Shown here: piece after piece, positions 12,401 to 23,805 of the stretch
How positions within the stretch are numbered: position 1 is the stretch's first letter
How the letters are laid out: every line of letters starts with the position of its first letter
From: Liolophura sinensis
Taxonomy: Eukaryota; Mollusca; Polyplacophora; Chitonida; Chitonidae
Length of the DNA stretch: 64,000 nt
Assembly (NCBI RefSeq): GCF_032854445.1
Contig: NC_088304.1
Location: forward strand, 32,854,810-32,918,809
Direction: 5' to 3'
The notes under the pieces: model-generated
Told to the model about the DNA's origin: nothing
What the model saw: the letters and a program-made list of their open reading frames with translations, nothing else
The model's database searches: none
Made by a program: the position numbers and the translations under genes

Positions 12401-15400
12401 CAAACATCGGTACGTAAGTACTACACCTGTCTCAAACTATTCTAACATATATACATTCAGGTCCTCACCAAGCTACATGTTTTTAAAACATATACCGTAA
12501 TTATGTATATCTGCAAACTTACAATACATCTATTGACATGTGCGTTATTTTATGAATGTTTTCGAGCATAAATGCATTAAATGTTTTCACCATTTTCAAG
12601 ATGAATACATTAGTTGTGTTTCTACATAATGTACTAGTGTCTTCCCCTTTTTAAATGTTCTAAATAAAAGCACTCTAATTTCTGAAATTTTTATGAAAAT
12701 GAGCACTTCAACTTTTGTTGGTTAAATGTTTTAATTAGCCCTAGGCCTCCGTTCATGTCAACCTAAACTTTTCTCTTTTCTTTTTTCAGACATAGTTTAT
12801 TAGATTCCAAAATTACAAGTGTGTTGTCGTTGTGTCATGACCAAGTGATCCTCAACGCTGTCCAAAGTATTATCCAGAATATGATAGCATGCGAGGATTC
12901 CTCCCAGCAGACTCTGGCTAATTTACAAGGTATTTCTCTATTCTTAATGTCTTGTTTCATCGCTTAGGTAATTTGTGAATGCAAGTTGAATTTAAGAGTC
13001 TGTGTTCCTGGATCTAAAAATTATTGATTTGATTCAAAGTCCTTCCCTAACAGATAATTTTACTTATCTGGTCGTTAGAGCACCTGAATTTATGACATAT
13101 TTATGTGCATGTATTCAATTCCTAATGCTTTCCTGGGAGTTGTATTTTCTGATCGAAGGGTAAATGCAATCTTACGCACATAGAGTTGCATATTGGCTGC
13201 ATTCCACATGTATACCCTAAATCCTCAACCCAGACTGGCTTCCTCTCTGGCCTGTGGGTGGTCGTGGAATTTCCACTGGGCTCTGCCCGGTTTTCTCTCA
13301 CCATAATTCTGGCCGCCGTCGTACAAGTGAAATATTCTTGAGTATGGCATAAAACACCAATGAAATAAATAAATAATTCCTCAACCTTTCACACCTTTTA
13401 AGACCATCTTTCAATGCAATACATGCACATTAATTTGATTTTGGACACAAAACTACATTGGTCAGATTTGCAAATTTCAGAGCGTCATGAAAACTATTAT
13501 ATTATCATCCTACACAGATTTCAAATGTTACAAACACCTTGTCAACATGTGAAAAGGTTGAAAAATTACAGTGTATGCATAAATGCTAAAGTAGTCGCTT
13601 TATTATCAAGTGTTGCTTTCCGCAACATTGGTTAAGTAGAATGTTAGCGCAGTTTGGCCTGTAGAAGAATTTGTTACGACCAGGATGTTAACCATTGGTA
13701 GTATTGTCATAGCATTGGTAGTATTGTCATAGCATTGGTAGTACTGTCATAGCATTGGCATATGCCTTATTTTCTGCTTCAGCTATTGGGTTTGGTGGGC
13801 TCTGGCGGTTTGCTGGAACTTTCACGAAGGTAAGATATTGAGCTCAAACTTGGCTAACTTCTAAGTTTTGTGAGGTTTAGTTGTACTTCTTGGGTTGGTG
13901 GGCTCTGGCGGTTTGCTGGAACTTTCACGAAGGTGAGATATTGAACTCAAACTTGACTATCTTCTACGTTTTGTGAGGTTTAGTTGTACTTCAGCTATTG
14001 GGTTTGGTGGGCTCTGGCGGTTTGGTGGAACTTTCACGAAGGTAATATATTGAGCTCAAACTTGACTAACTTCTACGTTTTGTGAAGTTAAGTTGTGCTT
14101 CAGCTATTGGGTTTGGTGGGCTCTGGCAGTTTGCTGGAACTTTCACGAAGGTAAGATATTGAGCTCAAACTTGACTATCTTCTACGTTTTGTGAGGTTTA
14201 GTTGTACTTCAACTATTGGGTTGGGGGGCTCTGGCTTTTTGCTGGAACTTTCAAAAAGGTGAGATATTCAGCTCAAACTTGACTATCTTCTACGTTTTGT
14301 GAGGTTTAGTTGTACTTCAGCTATTGGGTTGGTGGGCTTTAGCGGTTTGCTGGAACTTTCACGAAGGTAAGATATTCAGCTCAGACTTGACTAACTTCTA
14401 CGTCTTGTGAGGTTTAATCGTGCATTAAGGCCCATTGAATAGGCAGGTACAAGTGTTCACCAAAGCTGTTGCTACACTACATGTATGATGTACACCTTAA
14501 ATATGTTCTTGATGCACACCCTTACAGCACATGCACTGCTTTCTGCATTCTCTTTAAATGACTGCCACCAGAAGCAGATTTTGTACAGAGGTCTTGAACA
14601 ACAACGAGGTCACTGGGGTCATGGTGTTGAGGCACTGAGTGATGCCAGAAAAAAGAAAATCTCTGGCCTCAACCTTTAACTATAAACAGCATTATTCCGA
14701 CAGATGCCTGAAAAAATTTTGTTGATGAAAACTTGGCAGTAATATGAATCAAGCCTAGAGAACGGCACATACACTGCAAGGAATATGGTAGTTGATCCGA
14801 AGATCCTAGTTCCGAATTTAGGGGAGGTGAAACGAGACCCAACTAGAACAGGTCTGCAGTTTGGAGATTTGAAGCTGTTTCATATTTGTTTGATGTACAA
14901 AAAAAAAAAAAAAATACATTGGTCTAGGTATAAACTTAAAAAAAATTTAAAGTAAAGAAACACTTACTTTTTGAAAGTGGCCAAAAGCGTGCCAAATCTG
15001 TATTTGTATATATATCAGTAAACCTATTACTTGTCTTTCACATGTTATTAATAATTAAGTAAAAAAAGCTTTAATAATGGCCTTATTACAGGGGTTGAAA
15101 AAGGAACATTTTAGGAGTCAAATAGTAAGTAAACAAATTTTTTTTCTAATCACTATGTGTTGTTTATTTTATTCACAGTCTCCCCAGCAGAGTGACACGG
15201 CAGAGCTGTTTGTGAACTGCCTGGAGGCCATGGTGGAGACCTGTCTCCCAGGGGATGACTTGGATGTACAAAACCCCTACCCTGTACTTCTGGGAATCAC
15301 CTCTAACATCAACCTGTCCAGCTCCATGTCCAGCCTCAGCGTCTGCAGTGTTCACTCTCCCACGGACAAGGACAGCGTCGACTCGGTCCTTTCTAACGGG

Positions 15401-15508
15401 CGCATGCGCCATGGCTCCGCAACCAATCAGGGGCTCTCTAAGAACAGACCAGGCAGCCTTAAGCGCAAGAACAGCAAGAAGAAAATGTTTGATAGCTTTG
15501 ATCAGTGA
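442..15508 (+). CDS. NF1: Neurofibromin (NF1) orthologue, C-terminal nine exons (gene 5'-incomplete)
   Basis: Neurofibromin is a RAS GTPase-activating protein; this part lies C-terminal to its GAP and Sec14-PH domains. Exons are 442-568, 1680-1767, 2377-2420, 3124-3485, 3866-4114, 5430-5530, 12790-12929, 13783-13829 and 15179-15508. All are bounded by AG/GT, and the reading frame runs through every junction for 495 residues to TGA at 15506-15508. Recognisable vertebrate-like blocks are [12 protein letters not shown] (exon 1), VSEEVR.RC (exon 4), NVLLD.E.LTD (exon 5), [19 protein letters not shown] (exon 6), LLDSKI..LLSLC-like (exon 7), [14 protein letters not shown] (exon 8), and NLS.SMSSL, RHGSA and a basic KRKNSKKK tail (exon 9). 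Exon 4 carries a Ser/Pro-rich stretch I cannot align to vertebrates. Upstream exons lie left of the window. Introns after exons 5, 6 and 8 contain arrays of copied exon ends. The identification is strong; the exact splice choice at exon 8, which has rival copies, is inferred. Confidence 0.93.
745..800 (+). repeat. 3' fragment of the (AAAT)n-tailed SINE family
   Basis: The segment gagtatggcataaaacacca followed by atcagataataaaataaat matches the conserved 3' end of the SINE family found whole at 5150-5415 and 42888-43143. The rest of the element is missing or too decayed to see. Confidence 0.6.
1060..1610. repeat. Duplicated intron block and GATTGTCAGGACT minisatellite
   Basis: Two related blocks of about 125 bp (around 1035-1165 and 1165-1290, sharing caggctagagtta and tttctctgtcacacaag) lead into a dense array at about 1285-1600. 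Its unit is roughly 13-15 bp, gattgtcaggact alternating with gattgtcagaatgatt. The array ends about 80 bp before the next NF1 exon. Unlike the arrays further downstream, it contains no exon sequence. Confidence 0.8.
1905..2215 (+). repeat. SINE (tRNA-derived family, mollusc-type core), 5'-truncated
   Basis: This copy contains the family core ccttgcttggcgctcagcac, then cagtataatgtgactgggtg, then atgatacttcagtggcagca, and a tail ending in aaccccaagcatacac. The same order recurs at 23454, 30118, 37505 (reverse) and 54128. No clear tRNA head is present. It sits in the NF1 intron between exons 1680-1767 and 2377-2420. Confidence 0.8.
4080..4612 (+). repeat. Tandem array of NF1 exon 5 3' end plus its splice donor
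   Basis: The last ~40 bp of NF1 exon 5 (taccccacacaagcactag, then ttctcacagttctg) and the first ~35 bp of the following intron (gtaagatcacagatag...) form a ~75-78 bp unit. It is repeated about six times, with donors after about 4114, 4188, 4302, 4378, 4456 and 4568; one copy is internally deleted. Every full copy keeps the ctg|gtaaga splice donor. The true donor is taken as the first (4115), because the next exon (GCA ACT CTC) joins it in frame as LTVL-ATLV, as in vertebrate neurofibromin. Confidence 0.9.
5150..5415 (+). repeat. Full-length SINE, (AAAT)-tail family
   Basis: This copy starts with a tRNA-like head (ggccgaggtggttagcctgc, then tgtgagttcaaattcag as a B-box-like segment). A body containing gaaggtctgccagcaacct and ctgcccggtttcatcccacc follows, then the conserved end taaaccaccaatcacataat. 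It is inserted just before NF1 exon 6 (5430), close to the 3' splice site. Confidence 0.85.
5471..12392 (+). repeat. ~6.9-kb minisatellite made of NF1 exon 6 end plus splice donor
   Basis: Each unit holds the last ~57 bp of NF1 exon 6 (tacgagtatctagctgaagc through cccaaagtctttcctgttat) and ~24 bp of intron (gtgagtatatcttactgtct). There are two length classes: 81 bp, and 69 bp lacking the 12-bp gaagcttcagct. Estimated from length, there are about 85-95 copies, nearly all keeping the gttat|gtgagt donor. Copies are very similar to each other, and a block of about 2.6 kb is itself duplicated. The array fills most of the 7.26-kb intron 5531-12789. Because both unit lengths are multiples of three, long periodic reading frames appear on both strands; these are not genes. 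Confidence 0.95.
12393..12789. other. Unique intron sequence before NF1 exon 7
   Basis: AT-rich single-copy intron between the end of the giant array and the acceptor ttttttcag at 12781-12789. Nothing else is seen. Confidence 0.6.
13195..13378 (+). repeat. 5'-truncated SINE, (AAAT)-tail family
   Basis: The body and 3' end of the family seen whole at 42888 are present (tctgcccggttttctctcac, then cataaaacaccaatgaaata and an aaataaataa tail). The tRNA head is missing. It lies in the NF1 intron between exons 7 and 8. Confidence 0.75.
13680..13756. repeat. 20-bp tandem repeat, three to four copies
   Basis: The unit agcattggtagtattgtcat is repeated just upstream of NF1 exon 8. Confidence 0.8.
13777..14412 (+). 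repeat. Six-copy cassette of NF1 exon 8 with its splice sites
   Basis: A ~106-109 bp unit contains an acceptor (tacttcag), a 47-nt exon (ctattgggtttggtgggctc ... ttcacgaag), a donor (gtaaga) and ~50 bp of intron. Exon copies are: 1, 13783-13829, intact. 2, ends 13932, acceptor and first codons deleted. 3, 13995-14041, intact with Ala to Gly. 4, 14104-14150, intact with Arg to Gln after Trp. 5, ~14213-14258, acceptor AG lost (caac) and sequence decayed. 6, 14321-14366, one base short and frameshifted. The exon enters in phase 1 and leaves in phase 0, so including two copies would break the frame; only one can be used per in-frame message. Confidence 0.92.
14413..15178. other. NF1 last intron, unique part
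   Basis: AT-rich single-copy sequence with an A-run at about 14899-14914, ending at the acceptor tttattcacag before 15179. No other feature is seen. Confidence 0.6.
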
Positions 15509-16714
15509 CATTGTGCCACTGCTGCCAAGGTACCTTAATGTACATCTGTGTGCATCATGCAAAAACTATGGCGAGTTGAGACCAAAATTGAGACCAGCGT
15601 GGTCCCAAATCATGTTCTCTTTTGTTTCTTTCTGTGATCTGCGTTCCAGTGTCATCGGTTTGTCTTGTCACATAATCTCATTGTTGGCTGGCGGCTGTAG
15701 GCGATATATGTGTCAGCATCAGAGAACAAAATCAGCATGCATTCTTAAGGATAAACACAGGTCCCGATTTATACCTGTAGTGGGACACAAACCGTAGTGA
15801 CTCATGACGAAAATTCACCAATATTGCTGCCTCAACCAACCCTGATAAGTACAGCGAATGGAAACCAGTGTTTAACTACAGGTACTGATACCACGTGGTG
15901 CTTCAGAAGGAAATGGCAATGTTTTATCGGGACTAGCAGCATGTTTTCAACCCACAGCAGCTAGTGGCCTGCTTTGATGTGAGGTATATACATATGTATT
16001 ACTGTACACTGCAGTTCATGGACATAAATGTGATAGAACACTCAGTGCAGTGGCTCAAATACTGCTGGTATTTTTTAGTCTCCCTTCAATTATTCACTCA
16101 GTCTTTAACTGAAAGACTATGTGACGTATTGGTGAGTATTTTAAGAGGTCCATGGCTGTACTTCAGTTGGTTAGCAAATAAGCAGGAGTATTTCTGTTTT
16201 AACGTTCACTGTATAAGTGGCCGCTTATTAGATGCCACTTAATGTGGAAGGGCAAATTTGATTATGCCTCTAGAGAATTGTGGTTTTGACCCCACTCTGA
16301 GTGTTTATCAATCTCTCAGTTTCAATTCGAAATCTGTAGCTAATCCATCTTGTGTCAGGTCGGTGGTCAATCAGTCAGTGTCCGTTCTGAATCTTGAGCC
16401 CATTTGTCTCAGTGATCAGTAAGTTAGGCTGTTTTTCAGATGGTGGGTCGACTTTAGTGAGTAAACTACACCCAGGAAATGTCAACAATTCTCATGTCAG
16501 TTTGTTAGTGCTTCGTAACTATGGGAGCCACACCATTGTTCTCATGTGCAGTGTTATTGGTGATAGTTGTGAAAGTTTTGGCAAAGTTTTGATATCTAGA
16601 TCTCATTGTCATATCTTTGAAACAAGGTCTTACTATGTGGGAAAAATTTTGCTATCCTAAAATTTGAAAAAAAAAAAAACATGCCCCAATCATATTCTTT
16701 CTGGCTCATTATCC

Positions 16715-16940
16715 TTTGGGAAACATTTCACAACATTATTCCTTGGGAAGCATTTTGCAACAATATGGTTTGGAAACATTTTGCAACATTATGGTGTTGG
16801 AAACATTTTGCAACCTTATTATGTGGGAAACATTCTGCAACTGTTGCTATGCAACATTGTTCTGTGGAGTACACTTTGCAACTCTGTTTAATGGGGAAGC
16901 ATTTTGCTACATTATTCTATGGGGAAGTATTTCATAAGCT
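16715..16940. repeat. Degenerate tandem repeat, unit ~20-35 bp
   Basis: Irregular repeats of gggaaacattttgcaacatt with variants (gggaagcattttgcaac). It falls in the probable NF1 3' UTR or flank. Confidence 0.7.
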
Positions 16941-18459
16941 TGTTGTGCATGAAACATTTACATATAAATGAATCTTAAAACTCATGATATACTGGTTAGA
17001 TGATGCCTTGGTTTCTCCAGGAATTTGTTTATAGGGAGACTGAAATATTCATTTGTGATTTTACTCAAGATAATCCCACAAGAAGAGTCTCTTTTCCATT
17101 GGGAGCTGCCATTATATATACTTTTGTAATTTGACAGAGTCTGGCACAATATATTATGTATATCAGTGGTACAAACAGTTATTCAATCTTTACGTGTATT
17201 ATCTTTTGATTAACTCAAGGAACAGTTATCACTGTAGAAATTGAAGAGGAGATGGTGACGTATTTTACATTGATAGTTATTTTCACCGTGGATATTTTCA
17301 ACACCAGACAACAACATGGGTGATCTTGAAGCATCGAAGTAGGGCAAAGATATTCCTAGGTAAATTCACTCATATATCCAGAGAATGCTTTTGAAAGCTT
17401 TAGTTTATGTAAGAGGAACCAATGCTTTATAATAATTGCTGTTAATAAAACTTGGTGGTAATAATGTTATATGAAATCAGAGAAATCCAGCTTAAAATTA
17501 CACAATCTTTGCTGTTCGATAACTAAGATTTGAAAAATTCGGAATAGTTGTCAGCACGTAATTTGGGATGCTTTGTGTGTAATGTCTCCCCACCACCCCA
17601 CCACTGGTATGTGAAGTATAGCCTATATATACATTGTTCATAGATATATTTTTTATTCCTTCCTTTGATGCTTTAACAAGATGTTCATATTTGACAGCTT
17701 CCTTTTAAAATATTTGTGCATGTAAACCCCCTGTTTTAATTCAAGGTGACTGTATGACGCCATGTTTATAATGGATGCTGTTATAATTGACCTACTGGGT
17801 TTTCCAGATATATTCATGTATTTGGGTTCAGTGATGGTTTGTAGGGGGTAGGGGTAGGGGAGCGGGGAGTGGGACGGGAATAATTCATAATATAAAGTCC
17901 TAAATTTCTCATTCAACTGTTTGCATTCAGTAATTTGTGGCATAATTTTGGTAATTGGTGCAATGGCATGTGTTCTGTTTCTTCCAGGATTTTAATATAT
18001 ACCTACACATACATTTCCATATTTTCTCTCCTGCATGATTAAACATATTGAACGCATTATTACCATTACATGTACAAGTGTGAGATAATTTCTGCTGGTG
18101 TTGATTGATAGAATGTATTTTTTCCCAGTTCTCATGAGTAGAATGTACTTTGCTTTATTCTTGTCACACATGAAAAGGCCAAACCTTTTCCCAATATATT
18201 TTGCACCTGTATGAATAGATGTGATGTCAAATTGGATCTGGTTTTGCTTACGGTGGTTGACGGCTGCTTGGGCTGATATCCATTCGCATGTTTGTATATC
18301 CATCCTTGTTACTCATACTGCTACCATTTGAATAGTGCTGCAACTTGAACAGAAGACAAAATTAGCCAGTGGCAATCATAGCTCTGGGGGTGCCAGTTGA
18401 GACCGATTCTTTAGAGCTGTTTTTCACGGAGTCAAATTTTAAAACTTCATCACTCCGGC

Positions 18460-18590
18460 CGTACGTGAGAAGGTCTGCCAGCAACCTGCGGATTCCTCCC
18501 GCCATAATGCTGGCGGACGTCGTATGGAGTGAAATATTCTTGGCGTAAAACACCAATCAAATAAATAAATAAATAAATAAATAAAACTTC
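18460..18590 (+). repeat. 5'-truncated SINE with (AAAT)n tail
   Basis: The 3' half of the family is present: gaaggtctgccagcaacctg, then ccataatgctggcggacgtc, then taaaacaccaatcaaataaa and five aaat units. Confidence 0.8.
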
Positions 18591-21094
18591 ATTATGTGGC
18601 TTAGTTCCGAAAATTGAGCGTTGAAGTACAAGTATGAAAAACTTTCACTTATAACAGTTTTTATATGAATACTGTGTTTTGAGATATTGTCATTAAAATT
18701 GTGTGTGATAATGGGGAACTTAACTGCCTAAGTCGGTGCAAACGCTGTACTCCTATGTTCTTAATCTTAATGCGTCACGGTTTCTCAAAAGTTGTACTCG
18801 GTAAGCTCGATGACAAAGTAATTGTTCGTAAGCACTGCAGTGTAACAGCAAAGTGAATGTTTTTTTTTTCCACAGTTTTGACGGGGTTTGCCTCACACAT
18901 ACGTTCGGGCTGCTATGATGCCTTAGTCTACACGAGCGCATTGATTTTTCTTGCTGTTTATGTAGTAAGCTTTATAACTTCAAACTCAAGTAAACAATGT
19001 TTATGCATGTCCTAACTTTAGGGTGACACCATGCCATACACACCACATGCAGCTTGCACTTTTCTCTGAAACATATCAAAATATCAACCTAGCATGATAG
19101 CCATTTTTGAGCTGTGGTTGCTGAAATTAAAGTCATAGCATTTTGTTACCATGGTAACCTCCACAGGCTGGGTAATTACACAGGAAATTGGTGCAATGGC
19201 ATGAAAACGTTTTTTTAAATTCTATCAATGAGAGGAAATTCTATCAGAAAGAGACAAAATTCAGATATATTTTTACTAGGTGGAAAATAGCAGTGCAGAA
19301 ATTCATAGTGTGTCAACAACCTAACCTGTCGATGTGGCAGTATTATCCAATCACTGCACTTTCACTCTTTTATTCGGAGGCAAATCTTGGACCCAGTTTT
19401 CTGAGTAACGTATGTGTAACCATTAGAGCTATACGTATACTGTTAGTTGCGACATTTTTTTTAGGCGAGAACTGTTTCCCATTATTTCGGGTGGAAAGGA
19501 GCTCTTCAAAACGGAGGTAACAAAATGTCGTTTTCGCCGACTAAGTTTGTACAAGTATTCGGAGGGTGGACCAGGGTATGGGTATGGCCAAACATCCATT
19601 TTTTGTGTTATAAACACAGCTAATTATTCCGATAAGATCCCGGTAACCCGCAGTTTTGATTAATTTGGTAGGAAAGAGTCATTCTTCAGTACGCTTGCCA
19701 AAGTCACTTATGAAAACGACCGTTTGTAGGCCTATCTGTCTGTTTTTGTCGAGTTCCTGCTCATCGGCATGTAGACCTTTAAACCTGCTGAAAAGTACTC
19801 TTGTTAACATACCATGTGATATTTCGTGTCGTATTACACGAAGCTCTGCGCTCTGCATATTACTGTTACTGACACGTCCTGCAGAGACATAAATACGCTG
19901 GTGATACGTATTTTTATCCTTGTTGTATATAGGCCTCTTTAAAATCTTGGGTCCTATACTCGGCAAATGTAGGTCTGACTTAGGGAAGACGATTTGCAGG
20001 GTCCGAGCCATGATTGCTGTGTTGTTGTTGTTGTTGTTGAAATGAATCTCTCCTCGCTGTTCGCGTTGAATCTAGTCCTTATCATCACGTGGAAATGCCA
20101 TTATATTTGTTCTTGGACTCAAATAGGCGTATTTGCTGATTTGTATTTTAAACGTCTATAGAAGGGGTAACAATTTTTTTTTTCAATGTTTGCCTTCGAT
20201 TTGGGTTTTATTAAATATGATATTTAATATGATATTTAATTTGTATGAATTTGACATGCAGTAAATCTAAGGAATTATTCTGGGACATTCTTAGGTAATG
20301 TACAGGAATACGACTGACTACGCCTGCTAACGTGTAGACCTTGGAAGAATTGCATAGACTTTCATATTGAATGATTGGGGGAGGGTGGAATACCACGGGT
20401 ATAGGGAAGTTAGTCGGTCCGACAGAAGGACCATTGCGCATGAACAAAGTGATTTAGAATACGTAACGTTTCCTTCCCACAGTAGTTCGGGTCCAAGCTG
20501 TGTAGTCTGTTGTCCATTCCTGCCTCTGCGTAGACGTTTTGTGAACAAACTGGTAGCGTAGAACAATGGTAACTTCAGCTTGGCACCACGCCGGCATTAC
20601 ACGGGAAAGAGTGCCCTATTGAATGAATAAAGATGGGCAGGACCTATTCAATGTGACTGTCATCTGATGTGGACAGCTAACCTTGCCCCATTTTGTAGCA
20701 TAACAAGAAAAGTTGATATGCTGTGTATACATATATCTATATATCTGTCTTTTAACGGTTGAAAAGCTGGAAAGACGTTTTGAACTCGAGGCAGATTCCT
20801 ACAAACTGTATTTTTGAGTCCTAAAACACTGTGGAAATGTCCTAACCCGCTTCGAGGTCATCCAAGACAACGTGGTGAAAATGATGTTATATATTGCACC
20901 TTCGCAGAATGGTAGCATTCTGTTTGTTTCGTCTAAGTCTTCTTTTACATGACCTAACACTACCATATCTCATTTTCATGCCAACTTTTTAGCATATTTT
21001 TATGGGTTTCATTCAACCTTCTGATGGGTGCGGACACGTGCGTTAGATTATCCAATAACGTACTGAATGCTGCTCTAGTGAAAAACATGTCCAT

Positions 21095-21305
21095 GAAAGC
21101 ATTGTTACAGGTTGCACAGTTGCACCCGAAAACATTGATGTCCTGTTGTACATGAAAACATTGTTGCCCTGTTGTACGCGAAAGCATTGTTGCGCTGTAG
21201 TACACGAAAACATTGTTGCTCTGTTACATGTTCGTACACGAAAATATTGTTGCCGGTTGCTCTGTTGTCCGTACGCGAAAACATTGTTGCGCGGTAATAT
21301 TGTTA
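21095..21305. repeat. Degenerate tandem repeat, unit ~30 bp
   Basis: Repeats of the form gttgtacacgaaaacattgt followed by tgc..c. The short open frames here (around 21146-21349) are by-products of this periodicity. Confidence 0.7.
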
Positions 21306-21719
21306 TTCACCGAGAAATATGTTTTCATGCCAAACCTCACTTTAATTGAAAACCTTGAATCGTGTGTTGAAACATTTGAATCCATGGTGACATTATTTAC
21401 TCATTTATCTTCGTTATTTATTACTGAAGGTCGTTTCCAGTTGGCGCCTTCAACGAACGTATACAAAACGATGCCTGTATACCTTTTATTGCCAGCTGTC
21501 TGTTAACGTGTATATGTACATGTATATGCGCTGATATGTACCTGTATCTTCCGTGTTAATGTACACGTATGTTGGCGTATGTTGTGAATAAAGATACTAT
21601 ATGTATGTTTTTGAAATCGCCTGCCTCTGTGCCTTCTCTTTTGCAATCGTTATGTATTACTTACTATAGAATATTTCACACGTATGCTGGAGTTACGCAG
21701 GTTTAGATAATCTTCCTGT

Positions 21720-21900
21720 TTGACCGCTTCGGTGGCCTAGTTGTGAGAGTGTCTGTCTCGAAGTCAGGAGACCTGGATGCAAGCCCGGGTCTGTTCATAT
21801 CAAAGTTGTAAGTGAAAATTTTGGCGAAATCACCGCACCAAGACGTGTCTCACTTAAAGCAGCATCCCTGACGGCGTCGACTGGATTCGAACACGTGATT
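21720..21900 (+). repeat. tRNA-headed SINE, different 3' body
   Basis: It begins gaccgcttcggtggcctagt and contains gacctggatgcaagcccggg, a tRNA-like A/B-box head closely related to the one at 54128. The following ~100 bp (caccgcaccaagacgtgtct) differ from the other copies, so it may be another subfamily. Confidence 0.65.
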
Positions 21901-22204
21901 TCATTTGTCAAGGTAGTTTAAACACTCCTTTTAATCCCACAAAGGTCAATCTACAGGCTTGCTGACGATTGATTGTTGTTACGGTTCGGCTTCTGCACTC
22001 TAAAAGTGAACTTCCAATCTCGTTTGAGTCACTATACTGACTTGTCCTTGACTAGATTGATTGGTGTTAAGGCTTGCCCTCTTCACCCTGATAAAGATAT
22101 CCAACAAAAATGATCGAATCTTTTAGTCAGTAGACTAAATTGAAAAGGAGAATATGGGTTTCGTGCGAGGATGAGATACGGGTTGTATATCCAAGTTAAA
22201 ACAA

Positions 22205-22445
22205 CCGCCGTGAATCCTGAAAGCTCTTTACTATACATAGTTGGGTTAGCTAGCCATACAGGGGGACGTAAAACCATGAACAGCTGGGTTAGCTAGCCAC
22301 ACAGGAGGACAGTAAAACCATGCACAGTTGGGTTAGCTAGCCACAGGAAGACATAAAACCATGCACAGTTTGGGTAAGCTAGCCACAGGAAGACATAAAT
22401 CCATGCTAGTTGGGTTAGCTAGCCACATGAGGACGTAAAAATCAA
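22205..22445. repeat. ~43-bp tandem repeat, five copies
   Basis: The unit agttgggttagctagccaca followed by caggaggac.taaaaccatgcac is repeated with small indels. Confidence 0.85.
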
Positions 22446-23453
22446 GATGGTTGCCAATCCAAGTTTCGGATAGGTACTGTACGCGTGATAACGTATTTAG
22501 TTAGATTGACCTTGTGGCTATTTCAGATCGCTATAAAACATAAATTAGTCCTGCTGAACTCGAACATGAATTATGCAGAGGAAATCTCCTACTGAGGAGG
22601 GGACCAAACAAGAATGATTTAGTCAATGTCGATTTGAAATAAATTGGTTTGAAATAAACGTAGAAAAAGAGAATGGTTAACCCAAAAGGTAGAGGATAAT
22701 GAACATATGCGTGTTTACGAAACAATGGAAAAGTAATTACTCACTGGTAATAAGGTAACCTGGCATGTGAAACAAGTAAGATGCCTTAACAATTATGACG
22801 TTAAACGGTCCAACACAACATCAACAAAAACTTGCTGGAAATATTGTACTTTACACGGAATAAAAATACACGTATGGAATGAAAATCTCTTGATAGCTCT
22901 AACGCGATTGTCTAATAGTGGCCATTCAGAATTGATTTTCTGTGTGTACTTGCATATGGTACAGAAAGGCGCAAACATTCAACTGGAATAACGTGTTTGT
23001 GAAATTTAAACTCCATTCTAGTTCATTGAATTAATTACGAGTGGCAGTGGTCAGCTTACTCCCCAGACTTGAAATTAGCACCATTGATAATTGACTGTTC
23101 AACAATTCCGTGTTACTATTTTAGCATACAAGTCATAGTCAACAAACATTTTGTCATACTCAAAAGCTAAGAGAGAATTCGAGTTAGATATAACATATCA
23201 TTTCCTTCTGACACAGAGTTATGGCAGGCTGTTCAACGTTTTTCATTTCCGTGTATATGGATTCATAAAACAAATCAGCAAGGTAAAGCCGCGTCCAGAC
23301 AATCCAACATCACTCAACGTAAAAGAAACGAACACATGTGTACAACCAATACCTTAAATGAAATAGGTATGCTTAAGGTTAAAGAAAATATCTGAATTTT
23401 CTGTCAGCAATGCTTGTTATTTGAGTATTTAACAGTTAAACATCGAAAGCTTA

Positions 23454-23805
23454 GCACAGTTGGTAGAGCGTCCGCGTCGGGAGCGGTAGATCCAGGGTCA
23501 ATCCTGGGTCGGGACACACCTAAGACCCTAAAAAAGACGAAGCTGTAACTTCCTTGCTTGGCGTTCAGGGTTTTAGAGGATAGTGCATCGGCTGGTTGAC
23601 CCGTATCAGTATAATGGCTCGGGCGGTGTGGCTTACTTGCCTTCGGTAAGGCGCCTCAGTAAAGCAGCACTAGAGCGGTGGAAATCCGTCCTGCAACAAG
23701 GATGCATATTACGTGCACTCTAAGGACTCCTTCGTCGTCATATGACTGAAAGATTGTTACGTACGATGTTAAACCCCAAGCACTCACCCACTCACTCGAA
23801 AGCTT
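23454..23805 (+). repeat. Full-length tRNA-derived SINE
   Basis: The head cacagttggtagagcgtccg, then ggtcaatcctgggtcgggac (B-box-like), is followed by the core ccttgcttggcgttcagggt, then tatcagtataatggctcggg, and the tail gtcgtcatatgactgaaaga, then taaaccccaagcactcaccc. The antisense relative at 37505-37870 matches over the whole length. Confidence 0.85.

Noticed and set aside
15173-15562. 129-codon minus-strand and 180-codon alternative plus-strand frames over the last NF1 exon
   Set aside because: Shadow frames of the GC-richer real exon 15179-15508, whose frame matches neurofibromin's C-terminus.
19188-19520. 110-codon plus-strand frame in the NF1 3' flank
   Set aside because: No motif, AT-driven composition, and no splice partners found.
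23454-23530. Possible functional tRNA gene
   Set aside because: The tRNA-like head continues into a SINE core and tail shared by other copies, and does not form a complete cloverleaf by eye. The heads at 21720, 42888 and 54128 are rejected for the same reason.
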